64,000 bases of DNA, taken from Spirosoma taeanense (GTDB taxonomy: Bacteria; Bacteroidota; Bacteroidia; Cytophagales; Spirosomataceae). The translations under genes and the position numbers were made by a program. The notes beneath the pieces are model-generated. The model was not told the DNA's origin. It was given only the letters and a program-made list of their open reading frames with translations, and did no database searches. Below are positions 45,724-55,214 of this stretch, in pieces (position 1 is the first letter of the stretch; every line of letters begins with the position of its first letter). The stretch covers positions 5,084,001 through 5,148,000 of the forward strand of contig NZ_CP053435.1 in NCBI RefSeq assembly GCF_013127955.1. The letters are read 5' to 3'.

Positions 45724-46089
45724 TAGCGGGAGCTGGACTCGAACCAGCGACCTTTGGGTTATGCTTACTACTACAACTTTCGTTGCCCTCAGCAGCCTGA
45801 GGTTTGTAGTCTGGACTGTCTCTTCGCCCTCACCATTACATGTTAGGGTGCCTACCATTCAGTCTCTACACCTTCCCGAAGTCTCCTTCAGGCTTGGCTC
45901 GGGATTACCGCACTACCGGCTTCCCCGAATTTGGCAGGTTAACATACCGGCGTTTCCCCCGGTACCGCCCATCAATCGTCATACGCCTGAGCTTTTAGCT
46001 CGCTAATCAGCAATGTGCTTCCTGATTAGACTAACGCTGACGTTGCAATTAACTTGAGCCCAACGAGCTACCAACTGCTCCATCCCGCG
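45724..46089 (-). tRNA. Initiator tRNA-fMet(CAU) interrupted by a group I intron
   Basis: 5' exon: 46089-46057 (33 nt, beginning CGCGGGATGGAGCAG). 3' exon: 45763-45724 (40 nt, beginning CATAACCCAAAGG). The joined 73-nt tRNA folds normally. The anticodon loop is CUCAUAA with CAU; the anticodon stem UUGGG/CCCAA shows the three G-C pairs of initiators; and positions 1 and 72 are a C-U mismatch, another initiator mark. CCA is not encoded (CTA follows). A TTG-N19-TACTTTTG promoter stands upstream. Whether the intact tRNA also exists elsewhere in the genome cannot be seen; if not, splicing is essential for translation initiation. Confidence 0.93.
45764..46056 (-). mobile_element. Group I intron (293 nt) in tRNA-fMet anticodon loop
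   Basis: Inserted after U33; the last intron base is G (omega-G), as group I introns require. In intron numbering: P element AAATTCGGGGAAGCC (125-139), Q AATCCCGAGCCAAG (about 151-164), R GTAGAGACTGAATGG (188-202), S AAGAGACAGTCC (233-244). Pairings: P3 CCTGCC (119-124) with GGTAGG (201-206); P4 TCGGG with CCCGA; P6 CCTGAAG/CTTCGGG; P7 GACTG (193-197) with CAGTC (239-243); P9 ACTACAA/TTGTAGT. P1 is unresolved: two guide candidates (25-31 and 64-70) pair seven bases with the exon but give U-A, not the usual U-G, at the splice site. No ORF lies inside. Confidence 0.92.
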
Positions 46090-46101
46090 ATGTTTGGACT
46101 G

Positions 46102-46131
46102 CAAAAGTACGACGACTTTCTAGATATACAA
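46102..46131 (-). promoter_or_regulatory. tRNA-fMet promoter
   Basis: On the minus strand TTG (46131-46129), a 19-bp spacer and TACTTTTG (46109-46102) fit the Bacteroidota vegetative consensus. The tRNA starts 12 bp after the -7 element. The following CAGTCCAAACA is shared with the atpD promoter. Confidence 0.82.
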
Positions 46132-46234
46132 CACCTATCAGCAAAAAAAGTTTTACGTCGATCCGGAAACGTTTTTTGCAGGGGCAGGGTTGTTCACAAA
46201 GCCACTGGTAATCAACCCGTGGGATCACCTATGT

Positions 46235-47155
46235 ATGAATACAGAAGTAATAGAAAGTTTTCCGGCCGATCATAAGGCTGGATTTGTGAGTATCGTCGGT
46301 AAGCCGAACGTCGGTAAATCGACCTTGATGAACCAACTCGTCGGCGAACGGTTGTCTATCATCACCTCCAAGGCGCAGACTACCCGCCACCGCATTATGG
46401 GTATCCTGAACGGTACCCACAATGGCCAGGAATTTCAACTCGTCTACTCCGATACCCCTGGCATCATCAAACCGCTTTACAAGCTTCATGAGTCCATGAT
46501 GAGTTTCGTGCGCGGTTCGCTGGAAGACGCCGATGTGGTTCTGTTCGTAACGGATATTTTCGAGCAGCACGATGAAAACGACGTAATCGAACGGCTGCAG
46601 AAATCGGAAGTGCCTATTCTGCTGCTCATCAATAAGATTGACCAGGCGACGCAGGAACAGGTTGAGGAGAAAATTGCCTATTGGCAGGAGCATTTCAAGG
46701 CGCAGGAAATCATCCCGATTTCGGCCCTGAACGGGTTCAATATCGACCGGGTGTTTGAAGGCATCATCAGCCGTCTACCCCTGCATCCGCCTTATTTCCC
46801 GAAAGATGAACTGACCGATAAGCCGGAGCGTTTTTTTGCGTCGGAGATTATCCGTGAGAAGATATTTCTGAACTATAAGAAAGAGGTTCCGTATAGCAGC
46901 GAAGTTGTTATTATCGGTTTTAAGGAGAAAGAGGACATCATTGTCATCCAGGCCGAGATCCTGGTCGAACGCGCTACCCAGCGGGCGATTCTGCTCGGTG
47001 AAGGAGGCAAGATGATTAAAAAGACGGGTATTATGGCCCGCGAAGAGCTGGAACGCTTCTTCGGCAAAAAAGTATTTCTGGAACAGTTCGTCAAAGTAGA
47101 GCCCGACTGGCGGCAGAAAGAGCGTACGCTCAAGCGGTTAGGGTACGACGAATAG
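46235..47155 (+). CDS. era: GTPase Era
   Basis: This GTPase assists 16S rRNA maturation and 30S assembly. I start at ATG 46235 (306 aa), which gives MNTEVIESFPADHKAGFVSI; the TTG at 46190 would add 15 poor residues. G motifs are GKPNVGKST, DTPG, NKID and the later SALNG. A C-terminal KH domain with VIIGFKEKEDI and GGKMIKKTGIMAREELE is present. der follows on the same strand after 89 bp, the common era-der arrangement of the phylum. Confidence 0.95.
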   Translation: MNTEVIESFPADHKAGFVSIVGKPNVGKSTLMNQLVGERLSIITSKAQTTRHRIMGILNGTHNGQEFQLVYSDTPGIIKPLYKLHESMMSFVRGSLEDADVVLFVTDIFEQHDENDVIERLQKSEVPILLLINKIDQATQEQVEEKIAYWQEHFKAQEIIPISALNGFNIDRVFEGIISRLPLHPPYFPKDELTDKPERFFASEIIREKIFLNYKKEVPYSSEVVIIGFKEKEDIIVIQAEILVERATQRAILLGEGGKMIKKTGIMAREELERFFGKKVFLEQFVKVEPDWRQKERTLKRLGYDE

Positions 47156-47244
47156 TGGCTGGTAATTCCTCGCTGGTGAAACTCGTTCATTGGCTGCCAA
47201 CCGCAGTAGCGGTCTGGCCTCATCAGTAACCACTAAAAATAAGC

Positions 47245-48552
47245 ATGGCAAACATTGTTGCAATCGTTGGCCGCCCAAACGTGGGCAAATCCACGCTGTT
47301 TAACCGGTTGACGGAACAGCGGCAGGCCATCATGGATAACCAGAGTGGCGTTACGCGCGACCGGCATTACGGTACGGCCGAGTGGAACGACCGGTATTTT
47401 ACCGTCATCGATACTGGCGGCTACGTTGTCGGATCAGAAGACGTATTTGAAGAATCAATTCGTGAGCAGGTCGAAATTGCTATTCAGGAATCGACTGTGC
47501 TCTTGTTTGTGGTTGATACCCAGACCGGAATTACGGGGCTGGACGAAGATTTCGCGGACGTATTACGTCGGGCCAAAAAGCCCGTTTACGTCGTTGCGAA
47601 CAAGGCTGAAACGGGCGAACGGGCGCATAGCGCGGCTGAGTTCTATGCTCTGGGTCTGGGCGAACCCTATGCTATTTCTTCGATGACCGGCACGGGCACG
47701 GGCGACCTGCTCGATGAAGTCATCAAACACTTTCCATCGCCCGGTATTGAGAATCCGAATGAGGGCGTTCCCCGCATTGCTATCCTGGGCCGACCCAACG
47801 TCGGTAAGTCATCGTTTCTGAACGTTTTGACCGGGCAGGAACGCAGTATCGTAACCGATATTGCCGGTACAACCCGCGATGCGATCGACACTCGTTATAA
47901 AGCATACGGTAAAGATTTTATTCTGACCGACACCGCCGGTATTCGGCGCAAAGCCCGGATTCAGGATAACATCGAGTTTTACTCGACGCTGCGGTCCATC
48001 AAGGCTATGGAAGAGTCGGACGTATGTATTGTCATACTCGACGCTACGCGGGGTATGGAAGCGCAGGACATGAACATCATCGGTCAGGCCGTGAAGGCCA
48101 AGAAAGGTGTTGTAATTATGGTCAATAAATGGGATGCCGTTGAAAAAGACCATCGCACTGCTGATGTACTCCGGAAAGAGATGATCCAGCGGCTCATGCC
48201 CATTGACTACGTCCCCATCATCTTTGCCTCTGTCCACGAGAAGCAACGTATTTTTCAGGTGATGGAAAAAGCAATGGTGGTGTACGAAAACAAGAACAAG
48301 AAAATTACAACCTCGAAGCTCAACGAGGCAATGCAGCCCGAGATCGAAAATTACCCGCCACCGGCTATAAAGGGTAAGCACATCAAGATCAAATACATGC
48401 TGCAGGTGCCAACGCCTTCACCGACATTTGTGTTCTTCTGCAACCTGCCGCAATATGTTCAGGAAGCATATCAGCGGTTTCTGGAGAATAAGCTTCGGGC
48501 GCACTTTGGGTTTGAGGGCGTTCCGATCACGGTGTTCTTCCGGCAGAAGTAG
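47245..48552 (+). CDS. der: Ribosome-associated GTPase Der (EngA)
   Basis: This double GTPase is required for 50S ribosome assembly. In 435 residues it has two G domains, each with GRPNVGKS; the first has DTGG and NKAE, the second DTAG and NKWD. A KH-like domain closes the protein (YVQEAYQRFLENKLRAHFGFEGVP). Length and order match the family exactly. ATG is at 47245. Confidence 0.97.
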   Translation: MANIVAIVGRPNVGKSTLFNRLTEQRQAIMDNQSGVTRDRHYGTAEWNDRYFTVIDTGGYVVGSEDVFEESIREQVEIAIQESTVLLFVVDTQTGITGLDEDFADVLRRAKKPVYVVANKAETGERAHSAAEFYALGLGEPYAISSMTGTGTGDLLDEVIKHFPSPGIENPNEGVPRIAILGRPNVGKSSFLNVLTGQERSIVTDIAGTTRDAIDTRYKAYGKDFILTDTAGIRRKARIQDNIEFYSTLRSIKAMEESDVCIVILDATRGMEAQDMNIIGQAVKAKKGVVIMVNKWDAVEKDHRTADVLRKEMIQRLMPIDYVPIIFASVHEKQRIFQVMEKAMVVYENKNKKITTSKLNEAMQPEIENYPPPAIKGKHIKIKYMLQVPTPSPTFVFFCNLPQYVQEAYQRFLENKLRAHFGFEGVPITVFFRQK

Positions 48553-48632
48553 TCTAACTGTTGTTTATGAGTTGTTGCTGGTTGTTCTCCGGTCGGGCAG
48601 AGAATGACCAGCAATATTTTTTTAGTCAACTT

Positions 48633-49565
48633 ATGACCCAGCCACCGTCTTTGAGCCGCTACTGGATCGGCGCTTTTCTGGTTTTTCTGTCTGCGTTTTG
48701 TTTTGCGTCGAAAGGAATTCTAATCAAGCTGGCCTATCAGTATCCCATTGATTCAATTTCGCTGCTGACCCTTCGCATGTTATTTGCGCTGCCGTTTTAC
48801 GTCGTGATTTTGCTCAGACTGGAGCGTACGGCTCCACCCGTGCGGTTAACAACGAAGCAATGGGTTGCTCTGGCCCTGATGGGTATTACGGGTTACTACT
48901 TCGCCAGCTTCTTTAATTTTCTGGGCCTGGTGTATATCACGGCCAGCCTCGAACGGATTCTGCTCTTTACGTACCCAACGTTTGTCCTGCTCCTGAACGC
49001 GATCGGTTTTGGCCGGCGCGTAACGAAGCTCCAGGCAATGGCACTCGCCCTGACCTACGCGGGCATCCTGCTGGCTTTTGTAGGGAACGTTGAAACATCA
49101 AACCAGAAAGATGTCGTGTTGGGCGCCTTCTGGGTAGTACTGAGCGGGCTTGTTTACGCTATTTATCTGGTGGGCAGCGACCGGCTCATTGCGCGTACGG
49201 GTTCGCAACGCTTTACGTGCTACGCTATGATTGCAGCAACTGTGCCAACGGTTATCCATTGCGCACTGCAAAACGGGTTGCAGTTGGCTAATTACCCGAT
49301 ACCCGTATATGCCCTGGGTCTGGGCATGGGAATTTTTGTAACCGTTATTCCAACGTTTATGATTGCTGAGGGCATCAAACGTGTCGGCTCAACTAACGCG
49401 TCGATTATTGCCAGCGTTGGACCAATTTTCACAATAGTTTTATCGACAGCGGTGCTTCACGAAGTAATCAGCCAGGAACAGATCCTAGGTACATTTCTGG
49501 TGCTGGCTGGCGTATTTCTAATTGGCTGGAAAGGAAACCATCGAAGCAAATCGGTAACTGATTAA
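48633..49565 (+). CDS. DMT-family (EamA) transporter
   Basis: I start at ATG 48633 (310 aa): the earlier in-frame ATG at 48561 would add a Cys/Trp-rich leader of no known type. About ten hydrophobic helices and two EamA repeats are visible (SAFCFASKGILIKLAY in the first; GSTNASIIASVGPIFTIVLS in the second). The family exports metabolites or drugs; the substrate here is unknown. It follows der on the same strand. Confidence 0.85.
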   Translation: MTQPPSLSRYWIGAFLVFLSAFCFASKGILIKLAYQYPIDSISLLTLRMLFALPFYVVILLRLERTAPPVRLTTKQWVALALMGITGYYFASFFNFLGLVYITASLERILLFTYPTFVLLLNAIGFGRRVTKLQAMALALTYAGILLAFVGNVETSNQKDVVLGAFWVVLSGLVYAIYLVGSDRLIARTGSQRFTCYAMIAATVPTVIHCALQNGLQLANYPIPVYALGLGMGIFVTVIPTFMIAEGIKRVGSTNASIIASVGPIFTIVLSTAVLHEVISQEQILGTFLVLAGVFLIGWKGNHRSKSVTD

Positions 49566-49774
49566 TTAGCCTTTGTTATATATTGAATATATAGGTTATA
49601 TGATGCATAAAATTGTGCATCATACCGTTTATTCATAAACACGTTTTCATGCAATAATAGGATAAGAGAATTTACCTTTAGATAAATATACCTAACATTC
49701 AGCCATTTACCTATGTATAAAAGACCAATTTAAACTTAACTTTCATGAAACGCACACCTAACTAACTTACTGAT

Positions 49775-50083
49775 ATGGCTACTGACAAAGTTATCGAAGA
49801 CGACAAACGTATTGACAAAGCGGCCTACGTGCTCAAAGCCGTAGCTCATCCGCTACGTATCAAAATTATCCAGATGTTAAATGAAAGTAAGGAGCTAAAC
49901 GTATCAACGATCTACAAAAACCTAAACGCTGAGCAGTCACTCATCTCGCATCATTTAATAAACATGCGGGATAAGGGGATTTTAGATATACGGCGCAGTG
50001 GAAAAAATATCTATTACTTTTTAGTTGATACGGCTGTAGCCGAAATTATTGACTGTATTTATAAGAGCAAGATTTTAAATTAA
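49775..50083 (+). CDS. ArsR-type winged-helix regulator
   Basis: The 102-residue protein has an HTH of ArsR type: AAYVLKAVAHPLRIKIIQMLN, then STIYKNLNAEQSLISHHLINMRDKGI, then the wing RRSGKNIYYFLVD (each part of one domain). It lacks the Cys metal-binding motif of classical ArsR/SmtB sensors, so it may respond to another ligand or bind constitutively. It is preceded by about 210 bp of AT-rich sequence, which probably carries its own promoter and operator. The target genes are not evident. Confidence 0.88.
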   Translation: MATDKVIEDDKRIDKAAYVLKAVAHPLRIKIIQMLNESKELNVSTIYKNLNAEQSLISHHLINMRDKGILDIRRSGKNIYYFLVDTAVAEIIDCIYKSKILN

Positions 50084-50089
50084 CCCAAT

Positions 50090-50157
50090 GTTCGTAGTTC
50101 GAAGTTTGATTTCTTTGGCGTAGGTGTGCCCAATCCAGCAAACTTCGGACTACGAAC
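50090..50157. repeat. 19-bp imperfect inverted repeat downstream of ArsR and ruvB
   Basis: Arms 50090-50108 and 50139-50157 match at 18 of 19 positions around a 30-base loop, between convergent genes. There is no T-run. It may act as a factor-assisted terminator for both. Confidence 0.6.
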
Positions 50158-50173
50158 CTGATTCTGTTTCCTG

Positions 50174-51202
50174 TTACCCAAACAACTCACCTGTTTTGTA
50201 ATGGGGCACGATGCCCAGGTGCATATAAGCTTTTTCGGTGGCTTCGCGCCCGCGCGACGTCCGTTTCAGAAACCCTTCCTGAATCAGGAATGGCTCATAC
50301 ACTTCTTCGATCGTTTCGGATTCTTCGCCACAGGCGGTAGCAATTGTCGTTAACCCAACCGGACCTCCTTTAAACTTCTCGATAATGGTCGACAGGATTC
50401 GGTTATCCATGTCGTCCAGACCGTTCTGGTCAACATCCAGAGCGCTAAGGGCAATTTCGGCGATATCGACATCAATAATGCCATTTCCTTTTACCTGAGC
50501 AAAATCGCGGGTCCGGCGCAACAGATTATTGGCAATACGCGGAGTGCCCCGGCTTCGGCGCGCAATCTCATAAGCGCCAGACTCATTAATGGGCGTTCCC
50601 AGAATCTGGGATGACCGCTGAACAATACTGGTTAACAACTGCGCATCATAGTACTCCAGCCGGCAGCTAATGCCGAACCGCGCCCGCAGGGGCGACGTCA
50701 GCATACCAGCGCGGGTTGTAGCGCCAATCAGCGTAAACGGGTTCAGCTTAATCTGTACCGTCCGGGCGTTGGGACCCGAATCGAGCATGATGTCGATTTT
50801 GTAATCTTCCATCGCCGAGTAGAGGTACTCTTCTACAATCGGGTTGAGCCGGTGAATCTCGTCGATGAATAAGACATCATTAGGCTGTAGGTTCGTCAGT
50901 AGTCCTGCCAGATCACTGGGCTTATCGAGAACAGGGCCAGAGGTCATTTTGATGTTGGCGCCCAGTTCGTTGGCAATGATGTGTGACAGTGTTGTTTTAC
51001 CCAGCCCCGGAGGCCCGTGGAGCAGCACATGGTCGAGGGCTTCGCCCCGCTGTTGAGCCGCCCGGACGAACACTTCGAGGTTGTCGAGGACTTTTGCCTG
51101 CCCCGTAAAGTCAGCAAACGAAAGCGGCCGAAGCGCCCGTTCAATCTCTTTATCGGTGGCGGTCATGGCCTCGTTTGTTCCTTTCAGAAAGTCGTTTCGC
51201 AT
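50174..51202 (-). CDS. ruvB: Holliday junction branch migration helicase RuvB
   Basis: This AAA+ motor acts with RuvA and RuvC. The 342-residue protein has Walker [10 protein letters not shown], Walker B FIDEIHRL and the sensor GATTRAG, and ends in the winged-helix domain ([17 protein letters not shown]). The extra N-terminal residues before the core ([13 protein letters not shown]) may mean the start is slightly downstream. It is flanked by two long inverted repeats and does not adjoin ruvA or ruvC here. Confidence 0.97.
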   Translation of the reverse strand: MRNDFLKGTNEAMTATDKEIERALRPLSFADFTGQAKVLDNLEVFVRAAQQRGEALDHVLLHGPPGLGKTTLSHIIANELGANIKMTSGPVLDKPSDLAGLLTNLQPNDVLFIDEIHRLNPIVEEYLYSAMEDYKIDIMLDSGPNARTVQIKLNPFTLIGATTRAGMLTSPLRARFGISCRLEYYDAQLLTSIVQRSSQILGTPINESGAYEIARRSRGTPRIANNLLRRTRDFAQVKGNGIIDVDIAEIALSALDVDQNGLDDMDNRILSTIIEKFKGGPVGLTTIATACGEESETIEEVYEPFLIQEGFLKRTSRGREATEKAYMHLGIVPHYKTGELFG

Positions 51203-51219
51203 GGTTATTTGTTGGTGCA

Positions 51220-51264
51220 GCTCTGGTCAGATTGCCTTGTGCATCAGGGCGATCTGACCAGAGC
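51220..51264. repeat. 13-bp perfect inverted repeat upstream of ruvB
   Basis: GCTCTGGTCAGAT (51220-51232) is complementary to 51252-51264, loop 19. It lies between the end of the PKD gene transcript's downstream neighbour, ruvB, and the PKD gene. There is no T-run on either side. Confidence 0.55.
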
Positions 51265-51302
51265 GTCTACCTCAAATTTACAAAAAAAACCGCAGAAAAC
51301 CG

Positions 51303-54300
51303 CTACCTGATCAGCAAAACAGACCCTCGTTTTACGATCTTTCCCCGGTCCGGAAATGACTCGCTTTTATACGTAATTATGTACGGATAAAGCATGGATG
51401 GATACAGATTTCCCCGGTAGGTTCCGTCCCATTTTTGCTCGGGGCTGTTACTCTGGAAAATCACTTCGCCCCACCGGTTATAAACCTTTAGTTCGTAGTC
51501 GGTTACGTAAGCCGCGAAGACCTGCAACTGATCGTTGACACCATCATTATTAGGCGAGAACGCATCGGGTACATTGACCCGAGGTTCGCAGCGGTTCACT
51601 ACGCTGGCCGTAGCGGTAGCCGTACAGCCAACGGGATCGGTGACCAATACGGCATACTGCCCTATTCGATCGACCGTAATGGTCCTGGTCGTATCAGGCC
51701 GGTTGAGCCACTTGTAAGTTAGCCCAGCTGCCCCATTGGCGATAAGCTGCACCCGGCCCCGATCGCCCTCGCACAGAACCGCTTCTTTCGTGAGCGAGAA
51801 CGAGGGGGCAGGCCGATCGGTGACCTGAACGCTGCTGCGCCCCACGCAGCCCGTCTGCGTATTGCGCACAACCAGACTGTATGAACCCGGCTGATCAACA
51901 GTGAGTGTAGACGTAGTGGCTCCGGTACTCCATTGATACACATTCCCCGCAATATCCCCATTCTCCGGCGTTAACGTAACCCGTTCGCCTACGCATTTCG
52001 GCGGACTTGGGCCAATCCTGGCAAAGCCGGTGCTGTCCAGACCAACCCGAATACTGTCTCTGCTGGCTTTACAGCCGTTGCCATCGGTCACCTGTACGTT
52101 GTACCGTCCGGGCGCTGCGCTGCCAAAGATGGCGGTGCTGGCAATCAGATTATTATTCTGATCAAGCCAGGCGTAGGATACGGCTGTTCCGCCGGAGACG
52201 GTCAGGCTTATTGTACCGCTGTTTGGTCTGCTACAGAGCGCGTTTTTCACGACGGGCGAAAGAGATAGCTGGTTAGCGGTTGATTTGAGCGTAAAGGCTG
52301 TGTCGGCCTTACAGGCGTGAATCACTTCCGTTATGCTGATCTTATACGTTCCCTCCGTCAAACCGGTTTGCTGATTCAACGTATCGTTCAACACCGCGCC
52401 GTCTCCCCGGGTCCAGTCGTATCGGTACGTGCCGGCTGGCGTAGGCGTAAGCACAATCGACCCATCTGCTGAGGTGCAGGCTTTGGGGCCCGTCAGAGCC
52501 GCACGAAGATTAAGTTTTGGTAATTCCCTCACCCGAATTGTATCCGAGTTTTCGCAGACGGTCCCGTTCACGGTTGACTTGGCCGTAACGGTATACGTGC
52601 CCGCCTGAGAAACGGTAACCGTGCGCGTAGTGCCGCCGTTGCTCCACTGGAACTCGGTCCAGGTTCGCTGCGGCACAGTCAGGTTTACGGTCGATCGATA
52701 ACAGAACACCGTGTCGGGGCCAAGATCAAGCGAGGGGGGACGTTTAACCGTTACTTCAATGGTGTCGCTTTTGAAGCACTCGCCGTTGGCGGCAAAACCG
52801 ATGATATAATAACGACCTGGTCGGTCGATCTTAATTTTCTTTTGCCTGCTGGCCACCGCTCCGTTCACCACCCATACATACACTTTAGCCGCTACATTGA
52901 TTTCTAACTCGACCCCATCTTTTTTACAACTCGTCTGATCCGGCCCAAGGGAAACGGATTGGGGTGTTTCGAGAATCGTAATCGTATCGTTGATGGTGGT
53001 GTCTTTACAGATACCTCCGCTACTTGTGCGGGTTACGATATGAAAGCTTACCGCATAGTCGCCTGGTCGCTGGTAGGTATGAATCTGCGGTTGCAGAGCC
53101 GTTGTCGAAACGGGTGCACTCCCGTCGCCAAACGTCCAGGTATAGGTTTCCTTAAGTTTCGGACAGTTGGGACTACCCTGGAACACGGTTGGTTGCCGGG
53201 CGCAGGTATCGGAATACGTAAAGCCCGGCCCGCTGGAATTGTCATTGAAGTTATCGACCAGGTTCGGCAAGCCCAGTTGACTAGTTTTCCCGCCCAGCGA
53301 CTGACCTGCCGGGTTATAGATTAAACTATCCAACAGCCCCCCATTGGGATTTTCGATTGTACCTAATGAACTACTGCCTTTTATCGCTACGTAAATTCGC
53401 CCATCGGGCCCGATCTGAATAGAGCCGTATTGCCGGGTTGTGCTACTGTCAACCACGGTTCGGGAGCCCGTCAAGAGCGTATCTTTCTGGCCCAGATCAT
53501 ACCTTAGAATATAGGATAGCCCTTTCTGACTGCCATCAGTGTTGGTATCAGCCAGCATGGTTACGTATAGACTCTTACCATCGGGCGAGAACTCGACTCC
53601 GTACGCCTTGGGGGGCGCAGGCCCTAAGTCAAGCGTTCGATTGAAAGTCATTTTTCCGGTCGAATCGTTGAAGGTGTATAAATCAACCGAGTTTTTGGGC
53701 GGCCCCGGAATAACGACCGCCATGGGACGGTTCCCTTCGTTACCGCCGGTCGTGTCGGCTGGACCAATTTTAATGTATCCTTCCGCTTTTGAGAGCGAGT
53801 CGATTTTTTGCCCGCCCTCGAAGTAGGACACATTAGGCGTTTCACTACGCGTCAGGTGCCGAATTTCAAACCGGTTGGTACCAAACACGCGCGTAATAAC
53901 CCAGTAGGTTGAATCCCGATCGTTACGTACCGACACCGACTGCTCGGTACCCTGCGTTGATACGGGAATATTTTTCTCGATTACAGCGCCTTTACCACCA
54001 TTCTGACGCATGTCGACAATGCTGTAGTTCAGCACTTTCTGACCACGGATTTCGGAGGTTGTATAGACGTAGTACAGGTATTCGCAGCCCCGACAGGTTG
54101 GCTTCGGCACAATCAGCGCCGATTGCGTCGAACGTTGGTTACCGCCGAGCGGGATAGGGGTAGCCGTGGCCGAGGAATCGCGCGGATCAAGCGATTTTAA
54201 GGGCTTGCCATCTTTGTCGTAGATTGTGATCCCGTCGGTATAGAACAGCAGAACGCCTTTGGTATTGGCAATAGATGAGGAACCTTCGATGGTGCTGAGT

Positions 54301-54983
54301 TTACCATCGTCGACTGGTTTGGGCGAACCGCCCCCGCTGAAGTCGAGTCCGGCGTTCTGCCCAAAATACCATTTTACGCCCTGCGATTGTTTCTGCTCTC
54401 CGCATACGTCCACATTAATGCGATCCTGGTACGAACAACCGTTGGGCGAGATTGCTTCCACCGAGTAGCATCCCGAGCTGTCGACCTGAATGCTTTGAGT
54501 CGTATCCCCTTTGGGGTACCAAAGGAACCGATAGCCCGAGGGGGCCGGACCATTTGCATAGGGGTCCAGCGTAATTCGTTCACCAATACAAATAGTAGTG
54601 TCGGTGCGCCAGTTCGCAAACGGCTGCGGGCGGTTATAAATCGTAATGCTCCGGTCAACGGTTTGCGTAGCACCATTGACCGTTCGGGTTAAAGTAATCG
54701 TGTATGTTCCAGGCTGCTGATAGACGTGCCGTGCCGTAGAATCGTTCCGAGTCGTTAATGTGCCCCCATCACCGAAGCTCCAGACGCGGTTCGTTACGCC
54801 GGTCCGGACACTGTCGGTAAAAACCATTGAATCGGCCTTGCATTCCTGATCAGGAACGCAGGCTTTACCGCTGATCCGGAAGCCGGTAGGCTGGGTTTGT
54901 GCCTGTGCCCAGACCGAGACTACCAGCGACAGCAAGAGCGCCAGTAGTCCGGATACCCGCGTATAATTGATAGAAGTTAACAT
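51303..54983 (-). CDS. Secreted PKD/Ig-like repeat protein with gliding-motility C-terminal domain
   Basis: I start at ATG 54983 (1226 aa), which gives the signal peptide MLTSINYTRVSGLLALLLSL then SVWAQAQ. PKD-type repeats begin at residue about 40 (VWSFGDGGTLTTRNDSTARH) and recur (YTWTFGDGSAPVS), followed by Ig-like repeats with WSNGGTTRTVTVSQAGTY. The C-terminus (VPDAFSPNNDGVNDQLQVFA, YNRWGEVIF, WDGTYRGN) is the CHU_C-type domain that directs type IX secretion and attachment. A beta-propeller-like middle part is possible. It is divergent from a PorP/SprF gene, its usual partner. Confidence 0.87.
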   Translation of the reverse strand: MLTSINYTRVSGLLALLLSLVVSVWAQAQTQPTGFRISGKACVPDQECKADSMVFTDSVRTGVTNRVWSFGDGGTLTTRNDSTARHVYQQPGTYTITLTRTVNGATQTVDRSITIYNRPQPFANWRTDTTICIGERITLDPYANGPAPSGYRFLWYPKGDTTQSIQVDSSGCYSVEAISPNGCSYQDRINVDVCGEQKQSQGVKWYFGQNAGLDFSGGGSPKPVDDGKLSTIEGSSSIANTKGVLLFYTDGITIYDKDGKPLKSLDPRDSSATATPIPLGGNQRSTQSALIVPKPTCRGCEYLYYVYTTSEIRGQKVLNYSIVDMRQNGGKGAVIEKNIPVSTQGTEQSVSVRNDRDSTYWVITRVFGTNRFEIRHLTRSETPNVSYFEGGQKIDSLSKAEGYIKIGPADTTGGNEGNRPMAVVIPGPPKNSVDLYTFNDSTGKMTFNRTLDLGPAPPKAYGVEFSPDGKSLYVTMLADTNTDGSQKGLSYILRYDLGQKDTLLTGSRTVVDSSTTRQYGSIQIGPDGRIYVAIKGSSSLGTIENPNGGLLDSLIYNPAGQSLGGKTSQLGLPNLVDNFNDNSSGPGFTYSDTCARQPTVFQGSPNCPKLKETYTWTFGDGSAPVSTTALQPQIHTYQRPGDYAVSFHIVTRTSSGGICKDTTINDTITILETPQSVSLGPDQTSCKKDGVELEINVAAKVYVWVVNGAVASRQKKIKIDRPGRYYIIGFAANGECFKSDTIEVTVKRPPSLDLGPDTVFCYRSTVNLTVPQRTWTEFQWSNGGTTRTVTVSQAGTYTVTAKSTVNGTVCENSDTIRVRELPKLNLRAALTGPKACTSADGSIVLTPTPAGTYRYDWTRGDGAVLNDTLNQQTGLTEGTYKISITEVIHACKADTAFTLKSTANQLSLSPVVKNALCSRPNSGTISLTVSGGTAVSYAWLDQNNNLIASTAIFGSAAPGRYNVQVTDGNGCKASRDSIRVGLDSTGFARIGPSPPKCVGERVTLTPENGDIAGNVYQWSTGATTSTLTVDQPGSYSLVVRNTQTGCVGRSSVQVTDRPAPSFSLTKEAVLCEGDRGRVQLIANGAAGLTYKWLNRPDTTRTITVDRIGQYAVLVTDPVGCTATATASVVNRCEPRVNVPDAFSPNNDGVNDQLQVFAAYVTDYELKVYNRWGEVIFQSNSPEQKWDGTYRGNLYPSMLYPYIITYKSESFPDRGKIVKRGSVLLIR

Positions 54984-55214
54984 GAAAAACGCTGAATGAG
55001 CCCACCTGCACAAAATCAACCCTTAGCATAACAGACATCGGGGGCATTACGTTAGTATAAACGACGCCACCTCGTTAAAATTTTATCGCCTGAGGGCCGG
55101 AAAAGCCACATAAAACCACTTAATTTTATAGGCTATTTGTGCTGCCTAATACTTCGTTTCCCGGAATAACGTTGCATTTACGAAGTTGGCCCATTCTTTG
55201 CCCCGTTCGTCACT

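Noticed and set aside
45724..46089. tRNA fragments as two partial tRNA pseudogenes
   Set aside because: The halves join into a perfect initiator tRNA, and the intervening sequence has all group I core elements.
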